64,000 nucleotides of DNA. Source: Blasia pusilla. Taxonomy: Eukaryota; Marchantiophyta; Marchantiopsida; Blasiales. The translations under genes and the position numbers were made by a program. The notes beneath the pieces are model-generated. The model did not search any database and was not told the DNA's origin. It worked only from the letters and a program-made list of their open reading frames with translations. Positions 10,987 to 21,498 of this stretch are shown piece by piece (position 1 is the first letter of the stretch; each line of letters opens with the position of its first letter). The stretch covers positions 38,874,001 through 38,938,000 of the forward strand of contig CM114272.1 in assembly GCA_050084515.1 (NCBI GenBank). Direction: 5' to 3'.

Positions 10987-12479
10987 TTGTGCAATCCCAA
11001 AATCACTAGCATCAGTATGCACCTCGAACAGCTTGTCAAACTCCAACACCTTCAACAATTGATCCTACGTTAGGATCTCCTTGACTCAGTTGAACACGTC
11101 ATTCACTTCTTGGATCCAGGTCATATAAGCTTTGCGGTCCAATCCGTGAGAGGTCCCACAATTCCAGCAAGATTCCTCACATAGATTTGGTATAACTGAA
11201 CCACGCCGATAAACCTCCTCATTCCATGTGGAAGGCAGTTTTCATTCGGAAATTGCTTTCACCTTGTCCATATCCGGACTAACTCCATTTGTGTTAACCA
11301 TATGACCCAAGAACTTGATCTTGCGCAACCCAAACTCACTCATTTCTATATTCACATGCAGCTTGTTCACCCTTAGTTTTGACAACACCGCTCTCAAGTG
11401 TTGAGCGTGCTCCTCTAGTGACTTCGAATAGATGAGTAGTGTATCATCTATGTAGATGATCATGAACTCATCCTTCTCCTTGTGAAAAATGGAGTTCATC
11501 AATGTGGTGAACGTTGGCGGCGCATTACACAGACCGAAGGGCATCACCACAAACTTGAACGAATCATATCTCGTTCTACACGGATTCTTCTCCACATCCG
11601 CTTCGAAAATTCGAATCTCGTAATATCTTGACTTCAAGTCAAACCTACTGAATTACTTTGTCCCTGACAACATATCGAAGAGATCATCAATCCTCAAAAG
11701 AGGATAATTTTTTCTCACTCACACTTTATTCAACGCACGGTAATCCACGCAGAGTCTCATCTTTCCATCCTTCTTCTTCACAAAGAGAACAAGCCCTCCA
11801 TATGGTGACTTGTTGGTTCTAATGTAGCCCTTCTCTAAGAGCTCACTTAATTTCTTCTTTAACTTAGCAAGCTCCTCTTTGTTCAATTGGTATGGGTCCT
11901 TGGAAGGTGGTTGAGATCCGGAATGACCTCTATCTTATGATCGACTACCCTATGTGATGGCAACTCGTTCGGAAGCTTATTCATCAAGACATCACCAGAC
12001 TCCTTGATACTCTCTGGAGCAGTTCTGGGATTCCCCTCAAAGTCATGTCTAGATCTCTGCGCTTCTTGCTTGTGACGTCCTCCACTTATCTCATTAAGCA
12101 GAGAAACTTATCTTTCAACTCGGTCACACTCCACCTCGTAATGGCGTTCACCAACTCTTTTTTCATGGGAACCTCACGAACCAACGTACCTCACCTGCAA
12201 CCATTTGCCTTTCACTAAGATGCTCAACCTAAATGGTCTATGCCTTAATTCCATCTCATATGCATCCAGGAATGTGTTTCCCAAGACCCCGTCAATGCCA
12301 TCCATCTCGCACACAGTGAAATTCTCCTTCAACTCAAATACTCCGCATCCTATTGTCAATCCCAACACCAACACCAACTCCGAAGTTCGATGAGACTTGC
12401 CTCTCGCAAAGCCTACTCGGATGGGCTCGTCCACCTTGGAGGTTGACAACCCCAACTCCTTCACGATTCTCGGGCTTAG
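10987..12479 (-). pseudogene. Protease (C-terminal part) and reverse transcriptase of element B
   Basis: Continues from the element-A insertion site. FLSPRIVKELGLSTSK of the protease lies at about 12480-12430 and DGIDGVLGNTFLDAYE follows, with the protease-RT linker to about 12170. The RT includes MPFGLCNAPPTF near 11540 and YIDD at 11443-11454 followed by an extra Leu compared with A. The RT thumb/RNase H junction HTDASDF lies near 11010. Stops and frameshifts occur between 12170 and 11640. Confidence 0.8.
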
Positions 12480-12484
12480 GAAGG

Positions 12485-13485
12485 TGTCGCGACCCTCATG
12501 ACCAAACGAGTGCCAAGCGGAACATCGAAACATTAGTGGGTTCACGCTAAGATGGTTTGCGTGTTGGAGTAGTCTCGAAGAAGAGACAAGAGACAAGACG
12601 CAAGCGAGGCTTCGCGTTTCAGATGTTGTGGTCACGACCAAGAAACTTGGACCAAACTCAGAATAAGACTTGAAAGAAGTCGAGTCTAGAAAGTGGGTTG
12701 CCAAAAGGAAGAATCCGGATTTGGAATGCCACTAGCGTTTGAGAGTTTCCGACTATAATTATAACCATAAATTTTAGCGCGGAGATGCGTTTGGATTAAA
12801 CAAGGGTGCGTTAGAAGGCTTATGGAAAGCTGGTTCAAACGCACTAAAGATCTTTGCAAACGCATAAGCAGCAGCTGAGAAACAACCCAGAAACAACTAT
12901 AAGTAGAATCGGGTTGAGGGCCACAATGAAGGGCCCAACCCTCCTTTTCCAAAAGGGGGGTTATTGGAGAACCCCAGAAGTACTAGTAAGGGGGAAGGTC
13001 TCCGAGAGTGCTTGGAACTCGAACCCCACTTTGGGCGCCATGGGGCGGCTCAAGGGCATGGAACGGATCGAGAGTTTGGGGTTGGGTTGGAAAACCTGAA
13101 CCAAGTCTATGGAGGCAATTTTAGACATCCCTCTTGGATTTCACCCCGCGACTCAATTACTTGGGTCTCGGTTTGGAACTTGCACGAGGTCCGTTGAACA
13201 GTTGGGATTGCTAGGCGCACAAGTGCCGTTTTAGGTTCCTGGACTAACCAGGAAGTCTGTTCCAAGTCTTGAAGGACTTGCCATGTGTTGGAAACTAGGA
13301 AGTAAGGAAGGTTGAGCTTGATGAGACGTCGAGTTGAGAACTCGGTGGGTTGGAATGCTGGTTGGCCCAGACCCGACTAACGAGAGTGTGTTTTTGGATG
13401 CAGATCCGCGATGAGTTCGTGTCCTACTGAACGTACGCTTCCGCAACACTAAAGATTGACGTTCAAGGAGAGTAGGGGCGTGACA
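12485..13485 (+). repeat. 5' LTR of element A
   Basis: Starts TGTCGCGACCCTC and ends GGCGTGACA, followed after AG by the primer site. Related LTRs in the window: 9953-10981, 20596-21086 (partial), 57373-57876 (partial) and 59756-61484 (split). Confidence 0.93.
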
Positions 13486-13487
13486 AG

Positions 13488-13499
13488 TGGTATCAGAGC
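13488..13499 (+). other. Primer-binding site of element A (initiator tRNA-Met)
   Basis: TGGTATCAGAGC, complementary to the 3' end of plant initiator tRNA-Met, two bases after the LTR. This is the usual primer site of many plant gypsy and copia elements. Confidence 0.92.
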
Positions 13500-13634
13500 T
13501 AATCCTTGGTGAGCAAGAACTTGGGGTCGTGGGATCAATTGGACGCTTGGGAAAACTCAAGGTAGTAGCTAGACTCAGACGCTCGAGGAGGGACGCAAGA
13601 AATGAGGAGGAGATCTGAGTGAGTTGGCTTGAAA

Positions 13635-14434
13635 ATGGCGATCAAGAGAGAACAACCCAAGAAGCGCCAAATCAAGCGACGTGAACCAAGAGAGGAACCA
13701 ATGCCGGACCGTGAAGCTATGGAGGAGACGGAGATTCCTAAAGAGCTGAACGCCAGTCGTGAGGACGTTCTAGAGGCGAATCCTTCCGCGGGGCCATCGG
13801 GTCCAAACTCAGGGGAACGGACTTAGTCAAGCCAGACGTTGGACTTGTTGAAGCTGTTGGTAGAGTAGATGTCCCAGCAAAGCAAGCGGATTGCAGAGTT
13901 AGAGGCCACCCGAACTCCGGGTGCGGGTAAAAAGCTTTGCAAGACAAACCTGCCCACGCCATTCACTGGGGTGGGGCGCTCGTAGAGAGTGAAGGATTTC
14001 CTTATGAAACTAGAACTGCACTTCGAGGCGCAGAGGGCAGCTGAGCAGGACAAGGTGACGGTAGCCGTTACTTTCCTGAAGGATCATGCGCTACAATGGT
14101 GGACAACTCAACGAGAGGAATATCGGGTCAGCAAATCACCTCTGAGTTGGGAGGAGTTCAAGGTGTTGATTGGGGATCGATTCACTCCGGAGTACCAAGA
14201 GTTGCGCCACACACTGGAATGCGTGCGGATGCCGCAGAGTGGTTCCTTAAGCACGTATGTGAGGGAGTTTAGTGCAAAAATGACTTCTCTTCCAAAGATG
14301 GATGAGCATGCAAAGAAGGCTATCTTCATTAGTGGACTCAAGCCGAGCGCTGAAAAGGCCCTTAACCGAATGCCAACGTTGCCTGATACCTGCGCGGATC
14401 TTCTGAAGCTAGCGGAGCGGATTGGGGGTCAATG
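13635..14434 (+). pseudogene. gag (matrix/capsid) of element A
   Basis: Starts at ATG 13635 with a charged N-terminus. Three TAG stops interrupt it (at about 13824, 13869 and 13983). From 13989 it is open for 148 codons with the gypsy capsid block FLKDHALQWWTTQ and FKVLIGDRFTPEYQELR. It ends at a TGA at 14433, after which the frame continues in an overlapping +1-type register from 14422. Family role: forms the virus-like particle that packages element RNA. Confidence 0.82.
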
Positions 14435-15126
14435 AGGTCCAAACCCAGAAACCCTTTGAGCCAAAAGGGGTTTCCAAGAAGTCTAAAAATAAGGAGTCGT
14501 TCAAAAGAGTCTGGAGTGGGGGCCATCACGATCCAGGAGAGTCGTCTGCCCCGGCAGCAAAACGAGTGGAACTTCATGCGAAGCCGAGAGGAGGACAACA
14601 CTCGAAGTTAGGGAACGGCAAGGTCATATGCTACAACTATGGCGAACCGGGGCACCTGGCAAAAGTGTGTTTGAAACCGAAGGTTAGTAATGGGAGTATG
14701 ATTGCGTTTGCTGCTAAGCATCTCTTGGCGGGTGATCTCGAGACCTCCCTTCAGGTCACCAAGAGGACGCACAATTTGGTGTACCTAAGATCCAAGATTG
14801 CTGATCGCGATGTGTTGTTGCTCGTGGATACAGGTGCTTCGCACTCCTTCCTAAGCCCGAGAATCGTGAAGGAACTGGGGTTGTCTACCTCTAAGGCAGA
14901 TGAGCCCATTCGAGTAGGATTTGCGGGAGGCAAGTCTCATCGGACTTCTGAATTGGTCTTGGGTTTGACTGAAGGATGCGGGGTATTCAAGTTGAAGGAG
15001 AATTTCACTGTGTGCGAAATGGATGGCATTGACGGAGTCTTGGGGAATACATTCCTAGATGCGTATGAGGTGGAGTTAAGACGTAGACCCCTGAGGTTGA
15101 GAGTCTTGCTAAAAGGAAAAGGGTTA
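14422..15126 (+). pseudogene. Nucleocapsid knuckle and aspartic protease of element A
   Basis: Open for 235 codons. The zinc knuckle reads CYNYGEPGHLAKVC: the second Cys of CX2CX4HX4C is Tyr, and B shows the same CYNY. The protease has DTGASHSF at 14827-14850 and DGVLGNTFLD near 15030. It ends in TAG (15127) where B has CAG (WLQVRY), so this stop is a recent C-to-T change. Family role: cleaves the polyprotein. Confidence 0.85.
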
Positions 15127-15129
15127 TAG

Positions 15130-16255
15130 GTGCGGTTGGTCCGTGAGGTTCCAGCAAAAAAGGAGTTAGTGAACTCGATTACAAGGAGGAGCATGACCGA
15201 ATTGGAGGATGGATTTCTCTGCTTGATGAGACAAGTGGAGGAGGCTACAAGCAGAATACGCACAGATCAGGACACTGCTTCAAGGGGAATCCCAAAACCA
15301 CTCCAGGAAGTGGTCAAGGAGTTTGAGGATGTCTTGAAAAATGAGCTTCCGACTGAATTTCCGCTACATAGAGCCGTCGATCATAAGATAGAGATCATAC
15401 CTGGTTCCCAACCTCCTTCAAAAGCACCATATAGGTTGAATCAGGAGGAGCTTCTTGAGTTGAAAAGGCAGTTAAGTGAGCTCTTGGAAAAGGGTTACAT
15501 TAGGACTACCAAGTCACCTTATGGAGCACCAGTTCTTTTTGTGAAGAAGAAGGATGGAAAGATGAGGCTATGTGTTGATTACCGTGCGCTGAATAAAGTG
15601 ACGGTTCGGAAAAATTATCCTCTTCCGAGGATAGATGATCTCTTTGAAAGGCGCGAGATATATCAGTAGGATTGACTTGAAGTCAGGATATTACCAGATC
15701 CAGATTTCCGAGGCAGATGTGGAGAAGACTGCTTGTAGGACAAGATACGGTTCCTTTGAGTTTGTAGTGATGCCTTTTGGTCTATGTAACGCGCCTCCAA
15801 TGTTCACCACATTGATAAACTCCATTTTTCACAAGGAAATGGATGAGTATGTTATCATCTATATCGATGACATACTTATCTATTCGAAGTCACTAGAGGA
15901 GCACGTTCGACATGTGAGAGCGGTCTTGTCTAAGCTAAGGGCAAATCAGTTGTATGCGAATGTAGAGAAGAGCGAATTTGGTTTGAGCAAGATCAAATTC
16001 TTGGGTCACGTGGTCAGTGCAGATGGCGTCAGTCCGGACATGGAGAAGGTGAAAGCGATTGTCGAGTGGGAATCCCCATCCACTGTAAAAGGGATGAGGA
16101 GGTTCATAGGTGCGGTGCAGTTCTATCGCACTTATGTGAAAAACTTTTCGGGAATAGTGAGACCTCTCACGGATTGGACAGCAAAGTTTTCCAACACGAC
16201 TTGGACCCAGGAAGTTAATGAGGCATTCAGCCAAGTGAAGCAGATTCTATCGTAG
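15130..16255 (+). pseudogene. Reverse transcriptase of element A
   Basis: Fingers: [13 protein letters not shown] and [18 protein letters not shown] near 15420-15600. A frame change near 15640 breaks it. Palm: RIDLKSGYYQI, MPFGLCNAPP and the catalytic YIDD at 15860-15871 with DILIYSKS. It ends at TAG 16253, again probably an original Gln or similar residue before EPVLKLPEF. Family role: copies element RNA into DNA. Confidence 0.85.
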
Positions 16256-16264
16256 GAACCAGTA

Positions 16265-17320
16265 TTGAAGCTGCCGGAGTTTTACAAACCGTTCGAAGTG
16301 CATACCGATGCTAGTGATTTCGCGGTTGCAGGAATGTTGGTGCAAGAAGGGAGACCGGTAGCATACGAGAGCAAGAAGCTTAGCGATACTGAAAGGAGAT
16401 GGCGCACTCACGAGAAAGAGTTGTTCGTAGTGGTACATTTATTGAGGAAGTGGCGGCATTATCTAGGGCTCCACAACACTCGAGTATTCATCGATAATAT
16501 ATCACTCAAGTATTTTGAGACCCAGGATCGAGTGACACCGAAACAACTGCGATGGCATGATACCTTGGTGCTAATGGATGTTGAGTTGATTCACAAGCCA
16601 GGTAAAGATAATGTGATTCCATATGCGTTGAGTTGCAAGGAGGAACACATGCCATCGACGACACAGGTCTTGAGAGCAATGTTCCCTAAAGAAACAGACC
16701 TGGAAAGAAGGATTTGTGAAGGATATATGAAGGATGCTCACGCAGGGGAGTACCTGAGGAAGTTGAAGCAAGGTGAGAAGGTGGCCAACATAAGTTTGAG
16801 GCACGGTTTACTAAGGTTCAAGCAGAGTAGGATCTATGTAGGGCAAGGCAGGATGCGAACCAAAGTGTTAGCGAAGTGTCACGACAGACCCTTGGCAGGA
16901 CATAAAGGAGAGAAATCTACGCTGGCTATTGTGTCAAAGCGGTTCTTTTGGCCCAACATGAAAGAGGATGTTGCTCAATATGTGAAGACCTGTGTGACCT
17001 GCCAAGCGAATAGAGTTTCTTATGATAAGAAACAAGGCTTGCTGAATCCTTTGCCGATCCTAGAAGGACCCTTGCAAAGTGTGAGTATGGATTTCATCAC
17101 GAGTCTTGTGAAATCTGAGGGATACAACGCTATACTTGTGATTGTTGATCGGTTTAGCAAGTTGGCGAGATTCATGCCGACGGTGGATTCCGCAACGGCT
17201 TATACGACGTCGCAACTATTTCTCGATAGCGGTGGCGTGCTCACGTTTTGCGAGGAGCATTGTTTGATCGGGATCAAAGTTTACCGGTGCTTTAACTGGA
17301 AGCACTTCTTGAAGGTTTAA
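16265..17320 (+). pseudogene. RNase H and N-terminal integrase of element A
   Basis: RNase H: FEVHTDASDFAVAG, KLSDTERRW and HYLGLHNTRVFIDN. Integrase: CHDRPLAGHKG...CVTCQANR is the HHCC zinc domain (about 16875-17010), then MDFITS with the first catalytic Asp near 17090 and VDRFSKLARF. After about 17220 small deletions put the rest out of frame; the SDRDQKF-type second-Asp region is only recognisable in pieces. Confidence 0.82.
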
Positions 17321-18166
17321 GACCAAGCTGAGTTTGACGGCTTTCCACCCAGGACGGATGGGCCGGTGAAAAGGTAAACTTCGATCGTGAATCAAGATTT
17401 AAGGAATTATGTCGAGTCTTTGATCAACGAGATTGGGTCAAGTGGTGAGCATGGCGATCTTGCTACAACTCGACCAAGCGATTGCAATCGAGAATCTCCG
17501 TTTCTCCTGGAAAATGGATGAGAGCCAGAAGGGCCTCTTGACCTAGTCCTTTCGAAGGGTACTACATCGGCGCGAACACGACAAGCGATGGCAGAAGGTT
17601 TGTTGGTAGAAATGCGAGAACGGGAAGAGCGAGCAAGGCGAAGTCTTGCAAAGGCTCAAATGAGGTACGTTAAGCATGCTAACAAGAGTCGGCGCCAAGT
17701 ACGTTCAAAGTTGGAGAGCAAGTGTGGTTGAGTGTGAAGAATCTCACTCTTCCGAAAGAGTTGTCTGCAAAGCTGTCTGCCAAGTATGTTGGACCGTATG
17801 TGATTGTGGCAAACCCGTTTGAGGATGTATACGTTCTCGTTTGATTGGTATACGTTGAGGCTGCCGGACGAGTTCAAGATTCACCCGATCTTTCATGTGT
17901 CATTGTTGAAGAAATATCTTCAAGATAATGGACGTTTCGAGCGGAGACATGTGATGAGACCGCACCCGATGATCATAAATGAAGAGCCAGAGTTTGAAGT
18001 GGAGACCATCTTACGTTCGAGGCGTCGGGCCAACAAGTATGAATACTTGGTTAAATGGAAGGGCTACCATGTGAAGGAGGCGACTTGGATTGCGGAGGCG
18101 GATTTGGAACACGCACAAGAGTTGTTGCGAGACTTCAAGCGAACGCAGGCGAAGCACATACGTTAG
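17321..18166 (+). pseudogene. Integrase C-terminal region and chromodomain of element A
   Basis: 17321-17800 holds heavily shifted integrase remnants. From 17804 the frame is open again: DEFKIHPIFHVSLLKKY (GPY/F-like linker) and a chromodomain EFEVETILRSRRR...YEYLVKWKGY...ATWIAEADLEHAQELL at about 17991-18140. The aromatic residues Y-W-W that form the methyl-lysine cage are present. Family role: chromodomains steer chromovirus integration towards marked chromatin. Confidence 0.88.
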
Positions 18167-18856
18167 TATGAGGAGAAGCTAGAGACATGACTTGTACTCA
18201 TTGGAATCTAGGGCTGAAGGCCGTTGTAACTAGAATATGCTAGTGTTGCGATAAAGGAGTGTATGGATTTGGAGATTCGATGCTAGAGTTGATTGCAATT
18301 TGTATATAGTAGTGCATGGCTATGAGTCGTTCATCATAGGCTTAGGATGTAAGTCAAGAGGACAGACAAGGAATATTTGAGGTGAGAGCTCGTATGTGGA
18401 TAAGGACCTAGAACATGACCTTGTGTTGGATTGTACTCGGGCTCGCCCTAGCGTTGGTGGGGCAGATGAAGTCTGTCTTGGGGCTTGGGGTGATCTTACT
18501 TGTGGCTACATAAGTAAACTTAGTGACGCGCCTAAGTCGAATACAAGAGCGACCCAATAGTAGTACAAATTGTAGACGAGGTAAATAGATGTGATGTTTA
18601 CAGGAATGAGCGAGAAAAGTCTAAGGTTGCACACTTAGTTAGCTTATTTGATAGGTTAGTTCTTCGGAACGAGTCTAGGCTTATCAAAGAGGAGAGGCTA
18701 ATAATTCTAAGTGGTGTAAAGCGACAACTGTAGACTAAGAGGAATTGCGGGTTAGCCACCAGAACGCAATTGAATGTCAAGAGGTAGGCTGCCCACGAGA
18801 CTTGACATAACAAAGGTTTGCGTTGATGAGGGCATCAATCTCTAAAGAGGGGTGAG
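18167..18856 (+). other. 3' untranslated region and polypurine tract of element A
   Basis: About 690 bp without a recognisable gene, ending in the purine tract AAAGAGGGGTGAG (18844-18856) directly before the 3' LTR. Such a tract primes plus-strand DNA synthesis. Confidence 0.75.
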
Positions 18857-19856
18857 TGTCGCGACCCTCATGACCAAACGAGTGCCAAGCGGAACATCGA
18901 AACATTAGCGGGTTCACGCTAAGATGGTTTGCGTGTTGGAGTAGTCTCGAAGAAGAGACAAGAGACAAGACGCAAGCGAGGCTTCGCATTTCACATGTTG
19001 TGGTCGCGACCAAGAAATCTAGACCAAACGCGAAATAAGACTTGAAAGGAGTCGAGTCTAGAAAGTGGGTTGCCAAAAGGAAGAATCCGGATTTGGAATG
19101 CCACTAGCGTTTGAGAGTTTTCGACTATAATTATAACCATAACTTTTAGCGCAGAGACGCGTTTGGATTAAACAAGGGTGCGTTAGAAGGCTTATGGAAA
19201 GCTGGTTCAAACGCACTAAAGATCTTTGCAAACGCATAAGCATCAGCTGAGAAACAACCCAGAAACAACTATAAGTAGAATCGGGTTGAGGGCCACAATG
19301 AAGGGCCCGACCCTCCTTTTCCAAAAGGGGGTTATTGGAGAACCCCAGAAGTACTAGTAAGGGGGAAGGTCTCCGAGAGTGCTTGGAACTCGAACCCCAC
19401 TTTGGGCGCCATGGGGCGGCTCAAGGGCATGGAACGGATCGAGAGTTTGGGGTTGGGTTGGAAAACCTGAACCAAGTCTATGGAGGCAATTTTAGACATC
19501 CCTCTTGGATTTCACCCCGCGACTCAATTACTTGGGTCTCGGTTTGGAACTTGCACGAGGTCCGTTGAACAGTTGGGATCGCTAGGCGCGCAAGTGCCGT
19601 TTTAGGTTCCTGGACTAACCAGGAAGTCTGTTCCAAGTCTTGAAGGACTTGCCATGTGTTGGAAACTAGGAAGTAAGGAAGGTTGAGCTTGATGAGACGT
19701 CGAGTTGAGAACTCGGAGGGTTGGAACGCTGGTTGGCCCAGACCCGACTAACGAGAGTGTGTTTTTGGGTGCAGATCGGCAATGAGATCGTGTCTTACTG
19801 AACGTACGCTTCCACAACACTAAAGATTGACGTTCAAGGAGAGTAGGGGTGTGATG
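18857..19856 (+). repeat. 3' LTR of element A
   Basis: Matches the 5' LTR with about 31 differences. The terminal CA has become TG (GTGATG), and the TSD GAAGG follows at 19857-19861. Confidence 0.92.
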
Positions 19857-19861
19857 GAAGG

Positions 19862-20581
19862 AGTGCGGAGCACCTATATCCACGGGCAACATCACATCAC
19901 GATCAACAATCTTGGATCTTAGGTACACCAAGTTGGGTGTCCTCTTGGTGACTTGAAGGGACGTCTCTAGACCTCCCGCCAAAAAGTGCTTAGCAACTAA
20001 CACAAGCATGTTCCCATTACTAACTTTTGGTTTGGACCATCCCTTTGCCATGTGCCCAGGTTCGCGATAGTTGTAGCATACCACCTTGTCGTTTGCCGAC
20101 TTCGGATGCTGCGCTCCTTTTGGCTTAGAATGGCGTTCCTGTTGCTTTGCCATCGGATTGAGAGACTCTCCAAAGTAGGGTTCCAACTGTATAAGGAAAT
20201 CCTTCACTTTTTGAGAACGCCCCACTCTAGTGAATGGTGCGGGAAAGTTCATCATGCAGAGCTTTTTATTGGAACTCGGAGCTCGGTCCGACTCAAGCTC
20301 AACAATCTGCTTGCTTTGCTAGACACTTGCTCGGTCATGAGCATATATTCCATCATTTGGGCATAGAATTCTGATTCCCTTGAGTTTGGAGCCACTTGCA
20401 TTGCTTGATTCGGCATTTTTATGGTTCATCTCCCTCGGTCGCCATCTACAAGCCGCCTCACTCAGATCTCCTCCTTGTTTCTTGGGTCCCTCCACAAGCA
20501 TCAAGGCCTCGCCGCTACCTTGGGTTTTCCCCAAGCATCTGGTTGCACCCACGACCCCAAGTTCTTGCTCACCAAGGATTA
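19862..20581 (-). pseudogene. gag remnant and protease start of element B
   Basis: After the leader (20581 to about 20270, like A's leader), MNFPAPFTRVGRSQKVKDFL begins the gag. Most of the capsid is deleted: LEPYF runs into PMAKQQERHSKPKG. The knuckle is CYNYREPGHMAKGW (second Cys is Tyr, last Cys is Trp). The protease reads VDIGAPHSF (DTG changed to DIG) and stops at the element-A insertion point. Confidence 0.8.
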
Positions 20582-20593
20582 GCTTTGATACCA
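20582..20593 (-). other. Primer-binding site of element B
   Basis: On the minus strand TGGTATCAAAGC, one change from the tRNA-Met site of element A, in the same position relative to the LTR. Confidence 0.85.
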
Positions 20594-20595
20594 CA

Positions 20596-21086
20596 TGTCG
20601 TGTGCCTACTTCCCTTGAACGTCAATCTTAGAGTTGCGGAAGCGTACGTTCAGTAGGACATGCTCTCATCGCCAACCTGCACCCAAACGTGCCCCAATTA
20701 GTCTGGTTTGGGTCAAGCGGCCTTCCAACGCACCAAGTCCTCAATGCGGCAACTCATCAGGCTCAACCTTCCCTCATTCCTAGGTTCTCAACACGAGGAA
20801 GTCTTCCGAGACTTTCTCGTTAGTCCACGCACCTAAAACAGTGTTTGCGCACCTAGCGGTCCCAACTCTCCAATGGACCTTGCTTGAGCCCCCAACCAAG
20901 ACCCAAAAATATGAGTCACAAGTTGGAATCCACTAGGGACCTCCGAAATCCACTCTATTGGACTTGGTTCGGGTTTCGAATCCCAACGCCAAAACTCCTG
21001 ATCCATTCCGTGCCCTTGAGTCGCCTAACGGCGCCAAAAGTGGGGTTTGAGTCCCAAGCACCCTTGGAGACCTTACCCCTTACTAG
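20596..21086 (-). repeat. Partial 5' LTR of element B
   Basis: About the 3' half of the family LTR. It breaks off at the CTTACTAG sequence that lies mid-LTR in A (AGTACTAGTAAGG). Beyond it is the tail of a palindrome (21087-21119), then the methyltransferase-gypsy element. Confidence 0.85.
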
Positions 21087-21119
21087 CCCGTCGAAGTCCA
21101 ATGGGTTGCACAAGGCCTG

Positions 21120-21487
21120 TGTCATGACCATACGGATTATGTCGTAGAGTATAGTGTGCTAGTAGAGGCCATACCTTATGTAGGGCCGTAATGTCTAGGT
21201 AGAGATGCGGTTTCGTACATAGGGTTGGGGGTTACTCAGTTGAGGGTGACTTTTCCAGCACAACCCACTCTTAGGTTGGAGGATATAGTATGGAGTGCAC
21301 TCAAAGAATAGTTAGTTCTTTGAGTTGAGCCTGTTTTGTTGGGAGTTAGCCTTGGTAGTGAGTAGAGCTCTTGGCTATGGTGGTTCCCGCAAGCTTCGAC
21401 CTGGATTCTCCCATCGTGGAGTGGGTTTGGCTTGATTGTATGTGATTCTATACGTGTTTTATGACAGTAGGTCTTTCACGGATTTCA
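21120..21487 (+). repeat. Left partial LTR of the methyltransferase element
   Basis: 368 bp from TGTCATGACC to GATTTCA. Compared with 30009-30376 I count 11 differences, all transitions (about 97% identity). It includes a TATA-like ATATAGTA (21283-21290) and a hairpin ACTCAAAGAA / TTCTTTGAGT (21299-21308, 21316-21325). Confidence 0.9.
21283..21324 (+). promoter_or_regulatory. Putative LTR promoter and transcript start
   Basis: ATATAGTA lies 24-31 bp upstream of AGTTCTTTGAG (21314-21324), the sequence complementary to the primer site. In self-primed elements such as Tf1 the transcript begins with exactly this complement, so spacing and sequence agree. The same arrangement occurs in the right LTR (30172-30213). 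Confidence 0.55.
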
Positions 21488-21498
21488 CTCAAAGAACT
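21488..21498 (+). other. Putative self-priming primer-binding site
   Basis: CTCAAAGAACT follows the LTR's terminal CA with no spacer. It does not look like the 3' end of a plant tRNA (no initial TGG) but is a perfect 11-nt complement of AGTTCTTTGAG within the LTR. Tf1/sushi elements prime from an 11-nt complement at the transcript's 5' end. Confidence 0.6.

Larger units (their letters stand above)
12485..19856 (+). mobile_element. Ty3/gypsy chromovirus A, complete, TSD GAAGG
   Basis: A 7.4-kb element with LTRs at 12485-13485 and 18857-19856, a 5-bp GAAGG duplication at 12480-12484 and 19857-19861, tRNA-Met primer site, gag, protease, RT, RNase H, integrase and chromodomain in standard order, and a polypurine tract. 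I counted about 31 differences between the LTRs by eye (roughly 97% identity), so it is moderately old. Coding regions carry TAG stops and small indels; it is not autonomous as it stands. It sits inside the protease gene of relative B, in the opposite orientation. Confidence 0.93.
8641..21086 (-). mobile_element. Ty3/gypsy chromovirus B (minus strand), host of two nested insertions
   Basis: Reading leftwards: partial 5' LTR (21086-20596), tRNA-Met primer site, deleted gag and protease (20581-19862), interruption by complete element A, rest of protease and RT (12479-10987), interruption by a solo LTR, then RNase H and integrase (9947 to about 8641). The two halves join exactly at the target duplications of the insertions. 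The right end stops mid-LTR at CTTACTAG (21086), where palindrome DNA begins; the 3' LTR is missing. B is the same family as A (closely similar proteins), so an element has landed in its own relative. Confidence 0.85.
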
